From contig CAKUAQ010000009.1 in NCBI GenBank assembly GCA_934636435.1, forward strand, positions 1 to 54,571: a stretch of DNA of 54,571 nucleotides, given 5' to 3'. Source of the DNA: an uncultured Eubacteriales bacterium. GTDB taxonomy: Bacteria; Bacillota; Clostridia; Oscillospirales; Acutalibacteraceae. Within the stretch, counting starts at the first letter, position 1, and each line of letters begins with the position of its first letter. The position numbers were made by a program, and so were the translations under genes. The notes beneath the pieces were generated by a model. That model worked only from the letters and a program-made list of their open reading frames with translations, was not told the DNA's origin and did no database searches. Below, one piece after another: positions 8,998 through 17,760 of this stretch.

Positions 8998-9951
8998 TCA
9001 TCCTACGATACCACTTCTGGAAATGCTTTGTACGAACAGCTTTTGTGTAAATAGGTACAGCACAACGATCGGCGTGATCAGCAAGAAGAATTTCGGGCTC
9101 TCCAGCACGGCGGTCAACAGAGTTGTGCCCGCCCCCATTGTGGAGAAGACCATTCCGTATAATTTGTTCGCCAGCGTGGGGATATCCGGGAAGAAAATGC
9201 CGGAATAGACCGTATCATTCCACTGCCACACGAAGGAGAACAGAAAAACCGTGACCAGCATCGGAACGGAGCCGGGCAGCATGATCCGCAGGAAGGTCTT
9301 GAACGGCCCGCAGCCGTCGATATACGCCGCCTCCTCCAGAGCCATCGGCATATTTTTGAAGTGCTGCCGCAGCAGATAGATGTACAGTCCGTTTTTGAAG
9401 CCCAGCGCCGTGCCGGACAGCAGGATGAAGGGCCAGTAGGTATCAATCAGGTCGATGCCGGCAAAAACACCGGAGAACTGGAAGATGTTGGTGATCCCGA
9501 AAAAGTGAAACCGAATATACAGCGGCAGCAGAATGATCTGCGGCGGGATGATCAGCGTCAGCACCGCCATGCCGAACAGCAGGTTGTGTCCCTTGAATTT
9601 GAACCGGGCGATTCCGTATGCGACCAGGGAGCAGGACGCCAGCTGCAGCAGGCTCTGCACCGTGCAGAACAGAATCGTAAACAGCAGGGTGACCGGGTAG
9701 TTAACGGAATTCAGCACGATCTTATAGTTCTGCAGGGTCGGGTTCCGCGGAATAAATACCACCGTGGCATCCATCATATCCGCCGTGCTTTTCAGCGACG
9801 CCGAAAACTTGACGAACATGGGGTAAAGGATCATAAAGGACAAGCCGACCAGCAGGACGAAGCGCAGCAGCTTCCAGATATATGTATAGCCCTTGTGCCG
9901 GAGCGTTCTTGAATCCATACGCTTCTTAATACTGTTTGAAATATCGAACAT
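8998..9951 (-). CDS. Carbohydrate ABC transporter permease (MalG type), second pair
   Basis: 317 residues, six expected membrane helices, first near 28-48. The EAA loop near 215 reads EEAAYIDGCGPFKTFLRIMLP, matching the loop of 43456-44448 (EEAAWIDGAGPIKTFLKIAVP) rather than that of the other cassette A MalG-type protein. Start ATG at 9951 with GGAGGTGG close upstream. It follows its partner permease after a 15-base gap. It has no adjacent binding-protein gene; its likely ligand supplier is the lipoprotein binding protein at 15827-17380, since in cassette B the equivalent pair is directly followed by such a gene. Confidence 0.92.
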   Translation of the reverse strand: MFDISNSIKKRMDSRTLRHKGYTYIWKLLRFVLLVGLSFMILYPMFVKFSASLKSTADMMDATVVFIPRNPTLQNYKIVLNSVNYPVTLLFTILFCTVQSLLQLASCSLVAYGIARFKFKGHNLLFGMAVLTLIIPPQIILLPLYIRFHFFGITNIFQFSGVFAGIDLIDTYWPFILLSGTALGFKNGLYIYLLRQHFKNMPMALEEAAYIDGCGPFKTFLRIMLPGSVPMLVTVFLFSFVWQWNDTVYSGIFFPDIPTLANKLYGMVFSTMGAGTTLLTAVLESPKFFLLITPIVVLYLFTQKLFVQSISRSGIVG

Positions 9952-9966
9952 ATCTCGCCACCTCCT

Positions 9967-10890
9967 TCATCGATCCTCGTAATACACAAATTTAGACATA
10001 ATGAAAATAACCAAGCCGACCACCAGAAAGATCAGGGAGAAGTAGATCAGTCCCATCGCAGAGCTGTAACCGAACTGGTTCTGCTTGAGCGCCGTGTCGT
10101 ACATATCCATGATCACCGAGTTGGAGGAGCCGCCCAGCTGATCCACGATGGTGTAGACGGCGTTGACCAGCACCACCGGGCTGATCATCGGCAGGGTGAT
10201 CTTCCAGAAATTTTCCCAGCCCGTTGCACCCTCGATGGAGGACGCCTCATACAGAGACGGGGAAATTCCCTGCAGACCTGCCAGAAAGATCAGGATCTGT
10301 ACGCCGGACGACATGGTGATGGTATAGATCTTGCCCACCAGATTTGACACAAAGGAGAACAGCTGCGGGGAGAAGGAGGCACCCAGCAGATCCATCAGAC
10401 CCTTGACCATGCTGGTGTTGTTTCCGTCGCCCGTCAGCGACACCTCGCCGGACAGCGCGTGGATCGCATGCCCCATCAGCGAGTCGTTGTTGGAGACTGC
10501 GGCGATACCGGACGCCATGATAACCGGCAGGAAGAATATGGCACGCACTGCGCCTCTGCCCTTGAACTCCTGATTCAGCAGGGTCGCCACAAACAGGCTG
10601 TACAGCACGATCGCCGGCGATGTCAGCAGCAGCTCGCCCAGGCTCTTCAGCACCTGCTCAAGGTATCCGACCCGCACAAACAGCACTTGCCGGAAATTCT
10701 CCAGTCCCACCGGATTCAGCTGCATACCCTGATTGGCAAGGGAGAGCTTGCTGAAGCCGAGGATGATATACAAAATCAACGGGGAGAGGAAGAACAGCAC
10801 AAATCCGACCGCAAACGGCAAAGCAAAAATATATCCCCAGCGGATCCGCTTTTGCTCCAGAGAGATGCTTCTCTTTCTTAAGTTTATCAT
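9967..10890 (-). CDS. Sugar ABC transporter permease (MalF type), second pair
   Basis: 307 residues. The first helix starts near residue 18 (RWGYIFALPFAVGF), and the EAA loop near 230 reads YEASSIEGATGWENFWKITLP, equivalent to 44463-45362 (EGATKWEEFWFITFP). A loop of about 30 residues near 150-180 (SGEVSLTGDGNNT) lies between helices. The start codon overlaps the stop of the upstream DUF5696 gene as ATGA (10887-10890), so its translation depends on that of DUF5696. The same overlap occurs in cassette B, linking DUF5696 function to this transporter. Confidence 0.93.
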   Translation of the reverse strand: MINLRKRSISLEQKRIRWGYIFALPFAVGFVLFFLSPLILYIILGFSKLSLANQGMQLNPVGLENFRQVLFVRVGYLEQVLKSLGELLLTSPAIVLYSLFVATLLNQEFKGRGAVRAIFFLPVIMASGIAAVSNNDSLMGHAIHALSGEVSLTGDGNNTSMVKGLMDLLGASFSPQLFSFVSNLVGKIYTITMSSGVQILIFLAGLQGISPSLYEASSIEGATGWENFWKITLPMISPVVLVNAVYTIVDQLGGSSNSVIMDMYDTALKQNQFGYSSAMGLIYFSLIFLVVGLVIFIMSKFVYYEDR

Positions 10891-13538
10891 TCAACCATCT
10901 TTCCTTCCGCTCGAATATAGCCGTGCGCCTCAATCGTTTTGTCTTGATAGGTAACCGGCTCGTCGTTGTAGTTGACAATAATGGAAACGCCGTTGTCGTA
11001 GGTCGTGCAGTTGACATCGGGCTGCACCTGCCGGTGGTCGACGATCTTCGCCGTCTGGCAATCCTTGAGCAGCGTGTTCATCTCTTGATACAGCTCCGCC
11101 GCCTGGGTCAGCCACAGCTTGTAGTTGACGCCGTAGATGTTATACTCCGTGTCCTTCAGCTCGTAGTTATCCCGATAGATAAACTCAAAGCTCGGGAAGG
11201 AGCCGGTCTCGATCAGCGCCAGCCGGTCCTTTTCAAAATCGCCCGTGTAGTTCATCGGAGTGCCCGATACAGGCACCAGACCGTGCACCACCATCTGATA
11301 GAAGGGGATCGTCCGGTCGCACATATAGTGATTCTCCGATGTCAGGGGGATATCGGTGATGACCGCAGCGGACGCCAGCGCATATTCATTCGCCGCCTGC
11401 ACCAGCACACTGTGGGTGGCCGACAGCTCCTTCAGCCGATCCTGCACCAGCGTCAGGCTCTGCTGGCGGTCGATCGTCTGCTTGGTATTATAGTCGCTTG
11501 CCAGCACCTTGCCCAAGGTGCCGACGCTGATGCCGTTGATGCCGTAGCGCTCCAGACCCGCTGCGGAATTCCTCAGCATAAGCTCATACCGGCGGGGCGA
11601 CACGAGCGTCGCCCCGGAGCCCTTGATCTTTTCAAAGGTGCTCAGCTTATACTCGTAATTGTACGCGATGCGCTTATTCAGCGTGCGGGCAGCCATGCTC
11701 TTTTTCCGGAAGGAATCAAACCAGGTATCCTCCCGCACCCGCTGCACATCCACACCGGGATAGAAGCCGACATTCTGCTCATTGACATACGTCAGCAGCT
11801 TTTCGAAGCCCTTTTTGCCGCCCAGCGCACTCATGAGCTTGATGCGGTCGTATACGCTGTTTTCTCTGCCGCCGTTCGCCCAGTCGCTGAGCTCCAAAAT
11901 CGTATTGGATACGCCGGCCTGCTTCAGCTCGTCCAGAATCTGAATGGTTTCCTCATAGCTGGTCAGCGTCTTCGGGCTGTCCACCGGGATACCCAGCACC
12001 GACCGCTTATAGGTGACGGCACCGATCACGCGCAGATGGAAGGGCAGGTTCTCCTGCATGGTCCTCTGCGCGATCTTGCCGGTTTTCAGCAGATAGTCCC
12101 GATACGCATTCGCCATACCGCTGTAATCCGCCTGCTCCTTCTGCAGAGGAATATACCGGATCTGCAGCGCGCCGGAAAGATCCTTCTGAGGATAGATGTC
12201 GAAATCGGTCAGGTTCATGATGGCGGTTTCCTGATGCTGCGGGCGCGCAAGCTGGAATTTCGGGCACACATGATTGTAGGAATTCGTGCGGCCGCTGATG
12301 TCCGCCTCGATGAAGACCGAGCCGTCTCCGCTCTCCACGATTCCCAAAAAGCCCACATCGTTCTGCTTGAGTCCGAAAACAGGCAGGTGCGCCTGAATAT
12401 CGATGGGCTGCTTGGTGGGAGCCTCCTCGAACAGCGGGTCATCGCCGTAGACCAGCTCCGTCTCATAGGCGGCCAGATTGGTTTTGCCGTTATTCAGATG
12501 GATGAGGGAGCCGGAGCCGCCGGGGACGAACATATAGCCCTCCTTGGTGCTGTCGGCCGCGCCCCAGAAGGGGTTGATCCAAATGTTGGTCACCTGCATA
12601 ACGCTCCGCTTATAGCGGATGCTGTTTTCGGGGATGCAGACCGTCAGGTCATTCCCGTCCAGCCGGTATTCCAGCCGCAGCTCGACCGAATAATCCGGAT
12701 CCTGCGCAATGTTGACCTTGTTCTCCTGATGGTCGCGCTCCATATCCTCGGCCGTGTAGCCGACGTTGACAAAGACCTGCTCCACCTGCTCCAGCATAAA
12801 GTCGGACGCCACCTGCTCACCGGGAGACTGGAACTGGAGAGTGCCAGGCGTCACGAAATAGTAAATGGGGCGTTCCTTCAGGATCGGGAACACTTCCAGG
12901 AACAGCGCCCGGTCAGCCTCGCTCGCCAGATCCTTGAGGACGACCTTTTTGTAATACGACTCGAAGGTAGCCAGGTCGAATTCATCGGTGATCTTGTTTT
13001 TGATCTCCTCATAGCGCTCCACGGATAAGGCTCTGGGGACGATGAACACCCGCTTTTTCTTACCGATCAGATAATTGACGCCGATTCCGTTATCGATGGG
13101 ATAAAAGCTGTATTGCTGCAGCGAGATGCTCTGGGAAAAGGAATCCACCGTTGTCTTTTTTCCCTGCGACACATATTCCAGCAGAATCTGTGAGCAGAGC
13201 TGATCCAGGTTCACCCCCTGTGCCAGAGGGTCCTCGTTGCGCTTCTCGGGATTGGTGGTCCAAATATTGCCCGTATTCTTATCCTCTAAGGTGACGCAGG
13301 CATTGCTTCCGTCCACATATAAATTCATACGGTCCGAGCTCGCCGCCAGAGCCGGCTGCTCCTTGGACTTGATATCCGCATCAAACGACTCGTCGGTATA
13401 CTTGCCGGGATCGTCCTTGGCGGTTGTAGTATCGGTGCTGACGGAGGCGTTGTTGCAGCCCACAGAGCCGATCAAGGTTATCAGGCTGAGAGCGATCAGA
13501 AGCGTGCGCCGCAGACAGCACAGCATCTTGTTTGGCAT
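10887..13538 (-). CDS. DUF5696 domain lipoprotein
   Basis: 883 residues with a signal peptide and probable lipidation at Cys 28 (GSVGC, a weak lipobox because -3 is Ser). A low-complexity Thr/Asp linker follows. The body matches the DUF5696 family by shared blocks with the paralogue at 45359-47605: PGGSGSLIHL near 338, HLPVFGLKQND near 390, and YSGMANAYRDYLL near 471. An alpha/beta part at about 520-760 looks TIM-barrel-like and a small C-terminal beta domain includes IIVNYNDEP. The biochemical function is unknown; the barrel-like layout would allow a glycosidase, but I see no identifiable catalytic pair. It is probably anchored outside the membrane beside the importer. RBS AAAGGATG upstream of the ATG; the gene is translationally coupled to the following permease. 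Confidence 0.8.
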   Translation of the reverse strand: MPNKMLCCLRRTLLIALSLITLIGSVGCNNASVSTDTTTAKDDPGKYTDESFDADIKSKEQPALAASSDRMNLYVDGSNACVTLEDKNTGNIWTTNPEKRNEDPLAQGVNLDQLCSQILLEYVSQGKKTTVDSFSQSISLQQYSFYPIDNGIGVNYLIGKKKRVFIVPRALSVERYEEIKNKITDEFDLATFESYYKKVVLKDLASEADRALFLEVFPILKERPIYYFVTPGTLQFQSPGEQVASDFMLEQVEQVFVNVGYTAEDMERDHQENKVNIAQDPDYSVELRLEYRLDGNDLTVCIPENSIRYKRSVMQVTNIWINPFWGAADSTKEGYMFVPGGSGSLIHLNNGKTNLAAYETELVYGDDPLFEEAPTKQPIDIQAHLPVFGLKQNDVGFLGIVESGDGSVFIEADISGRTNSYNHVCPKFQLARPQHQETAIMNLTDFDIYPQKDLSGALQIRYIPLQKEQADYSGMANAYRDYLLKTGKIAQRTMQENLPFHLRVIGAVTYKRSVLGIPVDSPKTLTSYEETIQILDELKQAGVSNTILELSDWANGGRENSVYDRIKLMSALGGKKGFEKLLTYVNEQNVGFYPGVDVQRVREDTWFDSFRKKSMAARTLNKRIAYNYEYKLSTFEKIKGSGATLVSPRRYELMLRNSAAGLERYGINGISVGTLGKVLASDYNTKQTIDRQQSLTLVQDRLKELSATHSVLVQAANEYALASAAVITDIPLTSENHYMCDRTIPFYQMVVHGLVPVSGTPMNYTGDFEKDRLALIETGSFPSFEFIYRDNYELKDTEYNIYGVNYKLWLTQAAELYQEMNTLLKDCQTAKIVDHRQVQPDVNCTTYDNGVSIIVNYNDEPVTYQDKTIEAHGYIRAEGKMVE

Positions 13539-13638
13539 AAATTGTCATCCTTTCCGACGGTATCATCCGGTTCTTCCACAGGCTCTTGCGACAGCAGGGG
13601 ACGGCAAAGCCGCGAGGCTGCACGCAACCTTTTCTGCG

Positions 13639-14283
13639 TCACATACGCATGGTCATTTCGGTCCACAGCAAATCCACAAAGCTCACGATCTGCTGAATGA
13701 TGGAAACAAACAGAAGAATCAGAAACAGAATAATAACCATTCCCACCACCGCAACCGCGATCGTGGCAATCGTTTTGGGCATTGTAAATTGATGCACCGT
13801 CATAATTCCGATCAGGATCAGCAGCCCTGCCCAGAGGATCGACAGGGCGTCCAGCACCGTATAAAACACGGTCTCCTCGACGATCATCACGTTGCTGAGC
13901 AGCAGCATGGGGATGTTGATCAGCACCAGCGGCGTGAGGGCATAGGAGGTGGTGATGAAAATGTCCTTGAAGCTGCCCTCGCCGTCCACCAGAGTGGTGA
14001 TGCACCAGTTGGACAGGCACCACAGACCCAGCGGGGCCAACACACTGAGGATCTCCACAAACACGTTCATTTCGTTCTGCTTGTTAAAGTTCAGTATAAA
14101 CCCCGTGAACTGCCGGCGCAGGATCAGCAGCACGCTCAACAGCGCCACGATAAGCCAGGCGGAATATACATTCCCCTTTTTCTCGTGCTTCAGATCCCAA
14201 AAACCCTTGAAAGGATGAAAAATCAAATAAAGAGAATATCGAAATCCCTTTAACATCTGACTCAACACTGTGCCCATCGTCAT
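13639..14283 (-). CDS. Yip1-family integral membrane protein
   Basis: 214 residues, mostly hydrophobic, with about five membrane helices (near 40-55, 75-95, 120-140, 150-170, 180-205). The N-terminal FHPFKGFWDLKHEKKG is the usual lead-in of bacterial Yip1-domain proteins. Yip1 proteins are membrane proteins of uncertain role in bacteria. Its ATG overlaps the stop of the NHL/TPR gene (ATGA at 14280-14283), so the two are made together. In cassette B the same two proteins are one polypeptide (47622-49742), which argues for physical contact. It is followed after 100 bases by the DUF5696 gene. Confidence 0.82.
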   Translation of the reverse strand: MTMGTVLSQMLKGFRYSLYLIFHPFKGFWDLKHEKKGNVYSAWLIVALLSVLLILRRQFTGFILNFNKQNEMNVFVEILSVLAPLGLWCLSNWCITTLVDGEGSFKDIFITTSYALTPLVLINIPMLLLSNVMIVEETVFYTVLDALSILWAGLLILIGIMTVHQFTMPKTIATIAVAVVGMVIILFLILLFVSIIQQIVSFVDLLWTEMTMRM

Positions 14284-15740
14284 TCTCCTTTTCGCCCAGA
14301 GCGACGCTTTTTCCTATACACATGCAAAAGAATGCCCAGCAGTATCAGAACGGCGATTGCAATAAGAATGACCGTGAAATACCGATCCAACACCAACGTG
14401 CGGTACTGCTCAAACGCCGCCGAATAGTACTTTCTGTTATTGCCCAGCTTATAATATTTCATTGCCTCGGAGTAATTGCCCTGATTATACCGGGCGTCTC
14501 CGACGCCGCTGTAGGACAGCTCGGATTTTGAGGTGTACTTCAGCGTCTGCAGCCAATATGTGCAGGCGGAATCGTAGTCCTGCTTATAGGCAGACTCGAC
14601 GGCCCGTGTGATCAGCGTGCCGTATTCCGTCGGCTGAAACAGGACGATCTGCGCCAGCTCGCTGTCCAGCACCGCATAGCGCTCGCCGAAATCGTCGATC
14701 GCCACCGGCATCTTGAACTGCCCGAGGCTTGTCCCCAAAGAGCCGAACACATACAGAAGATTTCCGTCCTGGTCGTAGGTGAAGACCCGACCGAACCGCC
14801 GATCCAGCACGGTATACAGCCCCGAGTCCTTTACGCACACATCCACCAGCATCGAGGGCAGATACTGATCCGTCTTGTCATCCACCACAAACTCCGCATC
14901 ACCCATGGGCGCCACCGTTCCGTCACGGTTCAGGATGTCGTCGCCGATCGGGTTGAGCCGGTGGATGAACATGGAATCGTTAAAATTGGCCGGGTCGATG
15001 ATGCCGACCGTGCCGTATACAAAGCCCTTGCTGTCGATGTCGTTGCTGGAATATTCCGTCGGAATGATCAGCGACATTCTTTCCTTTTGCTCCGCCGTGG
15101 CGAAAAAGCGCACGATCAGATCCCAGACCTTCGGCTTCGTTTTAACGGCGCCGAAGAAGCTGACAAATTCGCCCCGGTGATCCAATTCGATCATACCGCT
15201 GCTCATATCCCCGGAGACTACAAAGATCCGGCCCGCCACATCCACAGAGAGGCGCTTGGGGCGGTACGCCACGTCGTCCGACAGCAGGGTCGATTTCGGC
15301 TTTCCGATGCTCCGCACAAACCGCAGGTCCTCATCGAATTCAATGATGCGCTCGTTGTCCGTGTCCGCCACATACAGGCGGTCGCTTTCCGTGACGAAGA
15401 CGCCGCTGGGCTTATTGAAGGTATCGGCGGTGCCGTTGTTATCAAAGGCATCCAGGATCTTCACATCGGCCCCCTCAAGGTCGGTGATCAGGATGCGGTT
15501 GTTGCCGGTGTCGGCTACAAACATCCGTCCGTCCTTAATATACAGATCCTGCGGCTCCTTCATCGTCAGCTGCAGCTTCTCGGCATTCAATATATCGTAC
15601 GGAATATACGCCTGCGGCTCAATGGTGGACTCTTTATCGGCATTGTATGTATAGTTCTGGTACGGAGCATAGGCGGAAATCGGCATTGTCAGCAGTAATA
15701 AAACGAGGATGACCGCGCTGACACATCTTATTTGCTTCAA
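14280..15740 (-). CDS. NHL-repeat, TPR and membrane-anchor protein
   Basis: 486 residues. A signal peptide (about 1-24, ending SAYA) leads to an extracytoplasmic beta-propeller built of NHL repeats (MFVADTGNNRILI near 75, LYVADTDNERIIEF near 115, MPVAIDDFGERYAVLD near 350). TPR-like helices (SYSGVGDARYNQGNYSEAMKYYKLG) lie near 410-435. A single membrane helix near 455-475 ends in a basic KKRRSGRKGE tail. The protein would be anchored with propeller and TPR outside the cell. Start is TTG at 15740 with GGGAGG eight bases upstream. It overlaps the Yip1 gene by four bases. A sensor or scaffold role beside the importer is an inference. Confidence 0.85.
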   Translation of the reverse strand: MKQIRCVSAVILVLLLLTMPISAYAPYQNYTYNADKESTIEPQAYIPYDILNAEKLQLTMKEPQDLYIKDGRMFVADTGNNRILITDLEGADVKILDAFDNNGTADTFNKPSGVFVTESDRLYVADTDNERIIEFDEDLRFVRSIGKPKSTLLSDDVAYRPKRLSVDVAGRIFVVSGDMSSGMIELDHRGEFVSFFGAVKTKPKVWDLIVRFFATAEQKERMSLIIPTEYSSNDIDSKGFVYGTVGIIDPANFNDSMFIHRLNPIGDDILNRDGTVAPMGDAEFVVDDKTDQYLPSMLVDVCVKDSGLYTVLDRRFGRVFTYDQDGNLLYVFGSLGTSLGQFKMPVAIDDFGERYAVLDSELAQIVLFQPTEYGTLITRAVESAYKQDYDSACTYWLQTLKYTSKSELSYSGVGDARYNQGNYSEAMKYYKLGNNRKYYSAAFEQYRTLVLDRYFTVILIAIAVLILLGILLHVYRKKRRSGRKGE

Positions 15741-15763
15741 AGGTTTGCCCTCCCATATTATTC

Positions 15764-15799
15764 ATGAAGCTGTCTGCCGGTATCGGCAGACAGCTTCAT
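15764..15799 (-). promoter_or_regulatory. Perfect 16-bp hairpin after binding-protein gene
   Basis: ATGAAGCTGTCTGCCG (15764-15779) pairs perfectly with 15784-15799 around a four-base loop, in the 86-base gap between the binding protein stop and the NHL gene start. No T-run follows on the - strand. Such stems after binding-protein genes usually protect upstream mRNA and reduce downstream expression, keeping the binding protein in excess. Confidence 0.6.
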
Positions 15800-15826
15800 T
15801 CAAGCACATGATTGAAAGTGAGCTAC

Positions 15827-17380
15827 TCACCTTTTGGCGTATACGTCTTTCAGAAGATTATTATACGAATTTACCACAGATTTCAGGACTGCATCCTGCG
15901 ATTCCTGACCGTTTGCGATTTTCTGTACATGCATCATCCAGCCGTTTTCCCCATAGTAGACCTTGGGGCCGACCGCCAAATAGTCGTAGGACAGCACCGG
16001 CTCACCCTGCTGGTAAATCGCCTTCAGCGTATCCAGCGAGCCTCTGTCGTTGACAAGGGGAGTCATATTGGTCTGCAGCAGCTTGAGGTTATCCTTCTCC
16101 TCAAACAGCGGCTCATTAAGCGCATTGATGACCAGCGCGACCTGCTCCGGGTTCTCCACGCCGTAGGGGATGCCCCAGAATGCATAGTCCGCCGATGCGC
16201 GGGTGGTATACTTCGAGGCCTTGTCCTTCTTGGGCAGCATCAGGATGCCGTAGTTCTCCTTGGCGGTCTTGTCCCAGCCGGTGGTGATCCACTTCAGCAG
16301 CCACGGACCGTTCACCGCCGCGAAGGCGCTCTTGCCCTTGATGAAGTAATCCTTGAAGGCAAAGGAGTCGTTGGGCCACGGTCCCTGCTCCTTCTGGATC
16401 GGAACCTCCACGAGCTTGTTGCTGACCCACTTGGTGTACTGGCTCATCACGCTCTTTGCCTGAGCCGAATTGCCGTTGAACTTCACCGTCGAGCCCTCGT
16501 GCAGGATCCAGTCGGTGTTGTTCGCGTACAGCATGGACTTATAGAAGTGACCGTCCACATCCACCAGAGGCGTCATGCCCTTGCTCTTGATCCTGTTGGC
16601 ATACTCCTCAAACTTGTCGAGGGTCCAGTCGCCGTCCGCCTGCACCTTGTACAGGTCGTCGGTGATACCGGCATCCTGCACCATCTTCTTGTTGTAGAGC
16701 ATGAGATAGGAGAACCAAATTCTCATTTCGCCATAGCAATAGTACATCGGGGAAACGCCGTAGTGCTTGCCGTCGATCTTGCAGATATCGGTGATCTCGG
16801 CGAATTTTTTCCGGTCGTTGAAATCGATGTTGCCCAGCGGCTCCAGCGGCTGCACATAGCCGGCGACATACGCATTCAGGAACTGCTCAAAGCCGTTGAA
16901 CCAGCGGATGTCCACCGAGGGCTTGCCGGAGGCAATGGATGCGTTGATCCCGTCGAAATCGTAGGAAACGTAATATTCGATGTTGCAGTTATAACGCTTG
17001 TTGATCTCCTTGATCTTCTGCGCGAACTTCACACCCACCTGAGAGGTGCTCTCCGCCTCGACCTGTCCGATGTGCAGGCGGATCTTGCGCCCCTTCATAT
17101 CGATCTTCTTGGTGGGATCCAGCGGCTTGGGGGTCGAGCCGGTGCCTGGCGTGCCGGAGGAGGGCTTGTCGCTCACCGTGCCGGAGGACGAGCTCTCCGT
17201 GGAGGAATCGCTGTTGTCCGGGGCCGAGGGATCCCCGACGTCGCTCCCCTGCGTGGGAAGCGAGCTGATCTGGCTATAGTCGTCGCTGGTGTTCGGCTCC
17301 GTCTTGCTGCAGCCGACGCTTTGCAGCAGCAGCGAAACGATCATGACCGCAATCAATATCCGGGAAACTGTTTTTTTCAT
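15827..17380 (-). CDS. Extracellular solute-binding lipoprotein
   Basis: About 517 residues. Signal peptide with lipobox near SVGC (Cys about 24), then a Ser/Thr/Asp/Pro-rich linker, then the SBP_bac_1-type two-lobe binding fold (IRLHIGQVEAES, WTLDKFEEYANRIKSKGM, AFAAVNGPWLLKW). It presents a sugar or oligosaccharide to a CUT1 permease pair, most likely 8998-10890. The frame is open to 17503, but ATG 17380 has AAGGAAGG at the right distance; the ATG at 17386 is too close to it. It is the first gene of cassette A, behind a promoter-like element and downstream of the AraC regulator gene. Confidence 0.9.
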   Translation of the reverse strand: MKKTVSRILIAVMIVSLLLQSVGCSKTEPNTSDDYSQISSLPTQGSDVGDPSAPDNSDSSTESSSSGTVSDKPSSGTPGTGSTPKPLDPTKKIDMKGRKIRLHIGQVEAESTSQVGVKFAQKIKEINKRYNCNIEYYVSYDFDGINASIASGKPSVDIRWFNGFEQFLNAYVAGYVQPLEPLGNIDFNDRKKFAEITDICKIDGKHYGVSPMYYCYGEMRIWFSYLMLYNKKMVQDAGITDDLYKVQADGDWTLDKFEEYANRIKSKGMTPLVDVDGHFYKSMLYANNTDWILHEGSTVKFNGNSAQAKSVMSQYTKWVSNKLVEVPIQKEQGPWPNDSFAFKDYFIKGKSAFAAVNGPWLLKWITTGWDKTAKENYGILMLPKKDKASKYTTRASADYAFWGIPYGVENPEQVALVINALNEPLFEEKDNLKLLQTNMTPLVNDRGSLDTLKAIYQQGEPVLSYDYLAVGPKVYYGENGWMMHVQKIANGQESQDAVLKSVVNSYNNLLKDVYAKR

Positions 17381-17504
17381 TACCATTGCCTTCCTTTCTT
17401 CTCTACAGTTTGCAGTTCTGCGAAAAACCGCTTTGAAAACCGTGCTGGGGTAAAGTTCAATACAATCGTGCCGTCGCCGTATTGTATCCACATTCAACAC
17501 CATC

Positions 17505-17533
17505 AGTATAGCACTCTCGGTTGTTTTAATCTA
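17505..17533 (-). promoter_or_regulatory. Candidate cassette A promoter with weak -35
   Basis: On the - strand a TATACT -10 box lies at 17505-17510. The -35 position 17 bases upstream is poor (TAGATT), which fits a promoter needing an activator. The deduced start near 17498 would leave a leader of about 118 bases before the binding-protein gene. Confidence 0.4.
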
Positions 17534-17559
17534 CATTTTCTCTTGCTAATAATATGGAA

Positions 17560-17576
17560 TTGTTGCTTTTCAACAA
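17560..17576. promoter_or_regulatory. Inverted repeat, candidate AraC-type operator
   Basis: TTGTTG-CTTTT-CAACAA is a perfect 6-bp inverted repeat centred about 70 bases upstream of the deduced cassette A transcription start. The position suits an activator site, and the AraC-family gene lies directly upstream. Assignment to that regulator is inference from position only. Confidence 0.35.
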
Positions 17577-17672
17577 GGGAACAAAAAACGCTGCCGCTTT
17601 CCCTTGCCGAAGTCGCCCCGAAGCCGCACCATCCCGCAAAAAGCCACCCGTTGCAGGCACCGCGAGCACAAA

Positions 17673-17724
17673 GCAGCCGGCAAAGCCCCCCTTATATCCG
17701 CAAAAGAGGTGCTTTGCCGGCTGC
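17673..17724 (-). terminator. 14-bp inverted repeat downstream of AraC gene
   Basis: GCAGCCGGCAAAGC (17673-17686) and GCTTTGCCGGCTGC (17711-17724) are perfect complements with a 24-base loop, 37 bases after the AraC stop. No T-run is seen. It may end the regulator transcript. The inner GCTTTGCCGGC also occurs at 6542-6552. Confidence 0.4.
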
Positions 17725-17760
17725 CGTTGAGTATCTTGCGGCGTCCCCCGAACGGGTGCA

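Noticed and set aside
10923..13028. A 701-residue + strand open frame over the DUF5696 gene
   Set aside because: Antisense shadow with low-information composition; the - strand gene has a signal peptide, RBS and family blocks.
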